A DNA stretch of 64,000 nt. It comes from Fistularia commersonii (taxonomy: Eukaryota > Chordata > Actinopteri > Syngnathiformes > Fistulariidae). Positions 59,220 through 64,000 of this stretch are shown one piece after another. Under the pieces are notes generated by a model. That model saw only the letters and a list, made by a program, of their open reading frames with translations, had not been told where the DNA came from and searched no databases. Where the stretch lies: assembly GCA_037954325.1 (NCBI GenBank), contig JBBMNZ010000027.1:2645501-2709500 (forward strand), in the 5' to 3' direction. Numbering within the stretch: the first letter of the stretch is position 1; each line of letters opens with the position of its first letter. Both the position numbers and the translations under genes were made by a program.

Positions 59220-61255
59220 CAGCATATCTGATTACACTGCACAGTTCTCAACCCCTGTACTGTCGTTCTTGGAGAGCAAAAGAAAACCCGTTGCATTCTT
59301 ACCTCCGGTTCATTTATGAGCAGCTGGTACACCTTCACTCTGTACTCCCCCTTCTTCAGCGCTCTCCCGAGTCGAATAGTTATCTGGGGAAAGTTGGGGA
59401 ACGTAAGCGGTGTGATTCAGTCGCGACGGCCGGTTTACAAGGTCTCGCTCGGAATCCTGACCTTGTTGTCGTCGGAGAACGACGACAGCGTCTCGTTCAG
59501 CCGCACGCTCTCGAATTCCTGGTTGTTGGCGTACACCCGGAACACCTTGAACTGGGTGGAGGTGACTCCCACGTAGGGCTCCAGGTTCTGCTTGAAGGCT
59601 GCTAATGTTATCCTCTTGTCCACGTGAACCACCAGGCCTGAGGGGGATCCAGAGAAGATCGGGTTCACATCGTGAAAGACCTTTAGTTTGGTTTGCGCTC
59701 CGTGAACGAATGACAGAAGGGTCAATAAGAGGTTTATTACAGGAAGTCTGAGACCCAAAGCTGGGAATTATCATCAGAGGGTTCCTACATTTCTGTGTAT
59801 TGCAGTAGGAGTCTTCCTGGGAGCAGTGCTCAGCTCTAAAATACAGGTACTGGAACTCCGCCTTGCTCTTCCCGTTGTCGTCGTACTCGCTGTCCGTCCC
59901 GGAGTCCTCCTCGGCCGTGTCCCACGTCTCTTTCTTCCCCTCATGGGCCTTAGAGCGCCGGCTGCTCGTGATGCTGTGCGAGTCCAATCCGTTGGCCAGC
60001 TGGATGGGGCCGCTGTCGGCGTTGCACAGCGTGTCGCTGCTGTGGCTAGAGCTCAGGATGTCGCTGTCCACCGAGCTGGTGCTTCGGTCGTTGTTCACCT
60101 CGGAGTCGGAGCGCTCCTCGCAGGCCAGGTGATTATCGGTCTCCGACGAGGCGGCGCCCCGGCACCCGACGGCAGCCCCGATCCGATTTTCTAAATCTCG
60201 GTTGTCTGCGGCTGTGCAAAGGGAAGAGTTCGAGTCGCCGTCCTGGGTCGGGGATTCAATATGTTCAAAGTCGCTGGCATCAGAGCTTTTCTGGCTGTCG
60301 CTGGTGCTGGAACCTTGCTGCCGCCGCTGCTGCCGCTGCAGGGACAGGTTCTTCAACTTCTCCGTGCTCTCCTCCAGGATGGCCTCCACTGATTTCCTGT
60401 TCTCTTTCGAGGGCACATCAGATTCTCCTCCTGCTTTTTGGCAATTAGTTCTGTTTGCCAAAGTCCCGGGAGACTGCTCAGGCAGTAAGACCAAAAGTCG
60501 GATTGTATTCCCGTGACGGTCCAACAGTTTCCACAACAGCGAGTCAGTGAACATGACTTGAAGATCAGCCGAGTCTGAGCTCTCGACATAAATCTAATAA
60601 TAACAATGTAAATCGGGAGACATAAAGAAAATACAAATCAAACTTAAGACTGTTCAAAAGCATTGAGATAATTTTCAAATAGTTTCAAAGTCATAATCCC
60701 AGAAAAACAGTATATGGACCTTGTTACTCCTGAAGAAACCCTCCGCTTTCAGTGTTTTGTTTGGAACATAGAGGAGCCGGAGGTCGTTGTAGCAGCGCTC
60801 CAGCACCACGCGCATGGTATCTGCACACAACCCCGTCGCCTGCGAAGGAACACATACGTACGCCTCAGCATAGCAACGGAAAAATGCCTTCTTGCCCGGG
60901 ACGCAATTAGAGTGACGTATCTGTGTTCAAAAAAGGTTTGTGGCTGGGGGGGACGGGTAGAGAGACGGGTCAGGGGAGAACCTGCGCGATGAGCTGCTTG
61001 AATTCAGTGATGGTCTGGTTCAGGTACGCCCGAACACTGATTGGAGGGGCAATGGTCTCGGTCTTCAGATCCACGACATGGACCTTCACCATCACCTCTG
61101 CAGAGAAGCGGGAAAAAAGCAAACACAAGTTTAAATAAGCTAAAATAAGGATAAACACACACACGTATATATATATATACGCATACAGAATCAAACATAC
61201 ACATATATATATACACACAAATGCACACATATAAATGTATATATGAATATCTCTG

Positions 61256-61317
<62 letters not shown>

Positions 61318-63603
61318 GTGCTGAGCAATTCAGACTGCCTCAGACCTGCACTGACCTCCAGGTTTGTAAGGCAGAAATGTTTGCTCTGGCCTGCGTGTCT
61401 CCAGCAGCAGGTCAAACATATATGTGGACTTGACCCCCCCCAGCAGCAGGCCCATCGGCGTGTCCTCCTCCCCCTCGTATGACCGCTCCAGGTACTCATG
61501 GAACTCATCGTACTTCACCAAACGACAGCAGTCCAGGGGAACCAACCCATCCAGCTCCATGAGCTGAAATAGAAGACAAACATAGCATGCTTCATCCCGC
61601 CTCCTGTCTCATTAGCTTCTCTCCCCGTAGATAAGGCAACCAACCTTGTAGGCCATGTCGGTCGCTTCTCTGAGGTTTTTGTCCTTGTGCACTTCTAATT
61701 TGCTCTCCATCATCATCTTCACTGGATGCATGCAAAAAAGCTTTATCTGATGATGAAAAAAAACAAAACAAAAACGAAAGGTTGACAAATTAAAGAGGAG
61801 GCAATGCATCACCCGAACCTCTTCCTGGTCGGGCAGTGGATCTTGGATCCAGTGTTGGGATCATGTACCTTGCAAGTGTTACGTTCGATTTCCCTCTGTC
61901 TTTTTTCCTGCTCTTCAGACTCCTTCTCCTTCTGGACCAAACCCTTTATGTGCTCTGGGAAATCTTCAGCAGCTAAATACTCTGTGCAGAAATTAGATTT
62001 ATCAACAGCCATCACAGAAAAAATATCCAAATCTTAATTGTGCCCAAGAGCATCTTGGTTCTGTTCTCAAATTGAAAAAAAAAATTGCAAAAACGCTCCC
62101 CTGATGTAACTCAAAACAAATCCTCAGTAAAGAACAGCCAGCTCGTCCTGATGATATCCTGACCCCTGTGCCTCAGACATGAGGTATGAGAAGAATTTCT
62201 TCCTGCTTCCTCCAGAAAAGCTGGTCTAGCCTTAAAAAAAAGGGCTTAAGAATACCTGTGCTGACTCCGGAACCGAGAATGTTCTTTAACAAACTGCTAG
62301 ATATTGGTTTGACAACATCATCTGGGTCACTGACAGTCCAGCTACTGTCTTTTTAGCATTAAAAGTTGCAGATTCAAATGAATCAGTTGCTTACTTGCAT
62401 TTCTTGAGGAATCTTTCAGCCTATAGATCAGCATATATGCATTTGTAGAGCTGACAGAAGAGAAAGACAGGTGTCAGTGAATGCATCGGTATATACAGTG
62501 CCATCTTCTCAGCCCCAGCATTTAATTCCTCATCACAACGATGCTCCATGGAGCTTGCCCGTGCTCGACATTTTGTCAGATAATATCTACATCCTAGCCA
62601 GGATCCTCTCTTAACTGGACATCGCTGTAATGGGGCCGCCCCCAGTGTCAGGAGCGACTTTGGCTCAAATCACACAAATCTTTTCCAAAATGATACAGTA
62701 TATTATGTCTCTTGTGTAATGTGTTTCAGACCACGGCAGAGACAATAGAGGACATAACTGACCTTGCAAAGGCACTGGAATAATAGCCTCTGCTCCCTGA
62801 GGACCCCCCATATGTCTTCCTGATGTCATCCTGGGTGATCTGTCCAACAAACCATGGAGGGGTATGGTCAGTGATTCAACAGGCACCACTGTGCTGATAA
62901 TGAGTGTGTGAAACGGACTCAGGGAGTGTTAGTCTGAGTCATTCACATATCACAAAAGGGCTGACTCAGGAGCAGCTGGAGCTTGGAGATAACCGGCTCA
63001 AGATTAGATGCGTTGCTCCGAAATGGCCTGATGCGTCACCCCTTCTGATATTTAACTGTGACCTGGACCTGATAACTAACCTTACTGACGTGCTGGTCGT
63101 TGAAACTGTACCACTGGCCATCGCTGAAGGATTTGATGCAGGCGTAGTAATGGCCGCCCGCCGCACTGCCCGAATGGACCATGACGGAGAACAGTTCAAA
63201 GGTCAGCAAACTCTAATGGTCGGACAGAGGAAAACTTCAGTCAAACCCAAACGTGTCCTCATCCCTGTCCCAAAGCCTGTTGCGCAAAGCTTCCGCCAGG
63301 ACAGGTTTCACAGAAGTCTCATCAAATGAAAAATATTAACCAAATGTCCGATTAATACGTTTCTCCAATTTCTCGTGGACATGTAGGGCATTTGCAGCGG
63401 TCAAGCACGGCCCTTAAGTGACTGACGCGAGCGCTTACTTTTGGCTTCAGCACCCTCTCGGCGCTGTTGCTGCTGCTGCTATCCAGGCAGATGCCCTCGT
63501 CCACACAGTCATCAGTGGAAAAATCATTGCTCATCTGGTCGCTGTGGCAACTGCCTTCGTTCTCTGCACCGCTGTCGGTGCAGCTTTCTGTCTGGGGTGA
63601 CTT
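57080..63603 (-). CDS. usp47: Ubiquitin carboxyl-terminal hydrolase 47, C-terminal 956 aa (5' part off window)
   Basis: USP47 is a cysteine deubiquitinase acting in base-excision repair (Pol beta) and other pathways (family knowledge). Exons in transcript order: 63603-63439, 63212-63081, 62839-62763, 62450-62395, 61981-61869, 61746-61645, 61563-61356, 61097-60982, 60839-60720, 60593-59789, 59637-59462, 59383-59303, 59132-59017, 58899-58781, 58437-58307, 58227-58180, 58035-57905, 57254-57080. All joins are in phase; the sum is 2,871 nt ending TGA. The first exon starts KSPQTESCTDSGAENEG, internal to the USP domain, so the Cys box and N-terminus lie beyond 64,000. The second exon carries the His box. 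The third and fourth complete the USP core (TNAYMLIYRLKD). The remainder encodes the ubiquitin-like repeats and Ser/Asp-rich linker typical of USP47, ending SYSPRKEKALKIYLDGG. The gene is read towards dkk3 (tail to tail). Confidence 0.96.
59136..59218. repeat. (CA)n microsatellite, about 41 units, abutting a usp47 3' splice site
   Basis: An uninterrupted run of alternating A and C. On the usp47 strand it reads (GT)n directly followed by CAG|CCC, the acceptor of exon 59132-59017. The host intron is only 170 bp (59133-59302), so about half of it is repeat. Confidence 0.98.
59789..60593 (-). CDS. usp47: usp47 large exon: ubiquitin-like segment and Ser/Asp-rich linker
   Basis: An 805-bp exon, by far the largest in the gene. 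It begins IYVESSDSADLQVMFTDSLLWKLLDRHGNTIRL and continues through VEAILEESTEKLKNLSLQ. It then runs into a long acidic, serine-rich stretch (EERSDSEVNNDRSTSSVDSD, SHSSDTLCNAD, WDTAEEDSGTDSEYDD) that is probably disordered and phosphorylated. The donor is AAAT|GTAGGA at 59788. It ends in phase 1 and joins CLVVHVDKRITLAAF in the next exon. Confidence 0.92.
61258..61314. repeat. (CA)n microsatellite in a usp47 intron
   Basis: About 28 CA units in the intron between exons 61563-61356 and 61097-60982, next to an AT/AC-rich stretch (61140-61257). It lies downstream of the donor, about 40 bp inside the intron. Confidence 0.97.
62395..63603 (-). CDS. usp47: usp47 exons for the C-terminal half of the USP catalytic core
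   Basis: Exon 63603-63439 is an acidic Ser-rich insert (DQMSNDFSTDDCVDEGICLD). Exon 63212-63081 holds the catalytic His box, VMVHSGSAAGGHYYACIK, and the downstream YSFNDQHVSK with the Asn/Asp that orients the histidine. Exons 62839-62763 and 62450-62395 give ITQDDIRKTYGGSSG...SSTNAYMLIYRLKDSSRNA. The join at 63439/63212 gives ...LKPK|SLLTFELF. This lacks the few residues (around SGLEKN) present before this point in human USP47, so a small exon may be missing or species-specific. Confidence 0.92.
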
Positions 63604-64000
63604 CTGGGGGAGAAAACAGAACATTTTAAACCGGGCTGGACGATACGATTAACAATTCCAGCGCTGTATGAAAAAGTGTTATCAAAACTATATACTTTTT
63701 CTATGTGATATATCGGTTAGAAATAATCTGCAAAGACAGCGATGGTTCCTTTTAGTTGCTAGATGAGATAATGTGCTTTCACAAACTATTATGTGTTTAA
63801 ATTAAACGTTTGTTTACTTTTATCAGTTAGATAAACAGGCTGCTCTGAACAAATTCAAACTCTCTATCTCTCCCTCTCTTTCCCATTGCATTCTCTTCAC
63901 TAGCAGGCCAACAAGATTTCTGACAGCTATGGACAAGATCTATGATTTACCGTTCGCATAAATCAAAACTTGAACAGTAATGGACCGAATGCTAGGATTA

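Noticed and set aside
59826..60194. 122-codon plus-strand frame
   Set aside because: Exact antisense shadow of the large Ser/Asp-rich usp47 exon (60593-59789).

Overview
This is a vertebrate nuclear genomic window, almost certainly from a teleost fish. It has split genes with GT-AG introns, very dense CA/GT microsatellites and several repeat families typical of fish genomes. I found no bacterial, viral, CRISPR or operon-type structure. I reconstructed three protein-coding genes exon by exon from the raw sequence. Reading frames stay in phase across every predicted junction, and all three finish at a stop codon.

Layout. (1) 1-21,376: intergenic sequence rich in repeats. It holds a CpG-rich, promoter-like block at about 2.0-2.6 kb but no gene I can name. 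(2) 21,377-42,347, minus strand: mical2, 21 coding exons encoding 1,098 aa (FAD monooxygenase, CH domain, basic linker, LIM domain, short C-terminal tail). A probable 5'UTR exon and CpG promoter lie upstream at about 50.2-50.4 kb. (3) 51,763-54,226, plus strand: dkk3, 7 coding exons encoding 263 aa, a secreted Dickkopf-family protein, with a polyadenylation signal at 54,570. (4) 57,080-63,603 and beyond, minus strand: the C-terminal 956 codons of usp47, including the catalytic His box. The 5' exons with the catalytic Cys lie beyond the right edge.

The order and orientation usp47 > / < dkk3 / mical2 >, read on the reverse of the window, match the human 11p15 block USP47-DKK3-MICAL2. This is an independent check on the gene identities. 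The genes are not an operon: MICAL2 is an actin-oxidising enzyme, DKK3 a secreted modulator and USP47 a deubiquitinase.

The rest is repeats: a common fish 'CACGGTGG...' dispersed repeat in at least 18 copies, hAT-like elements (two with 8-bp target duplications, one of them nested in an RTE-type LINE fragment), two related Tc1/mariner-like palindromic MITEs flanked by TA, another TIR element, degenerate LINE pieces, a minisatellite with units of about 94-130 bp, and many microsatellites. I did not find a novel multi-gene system. The most unusual item is a usp47 intron whose 3' splice site is preceded by about 41 GT repeats in place of a normal polypyrimidine tract.
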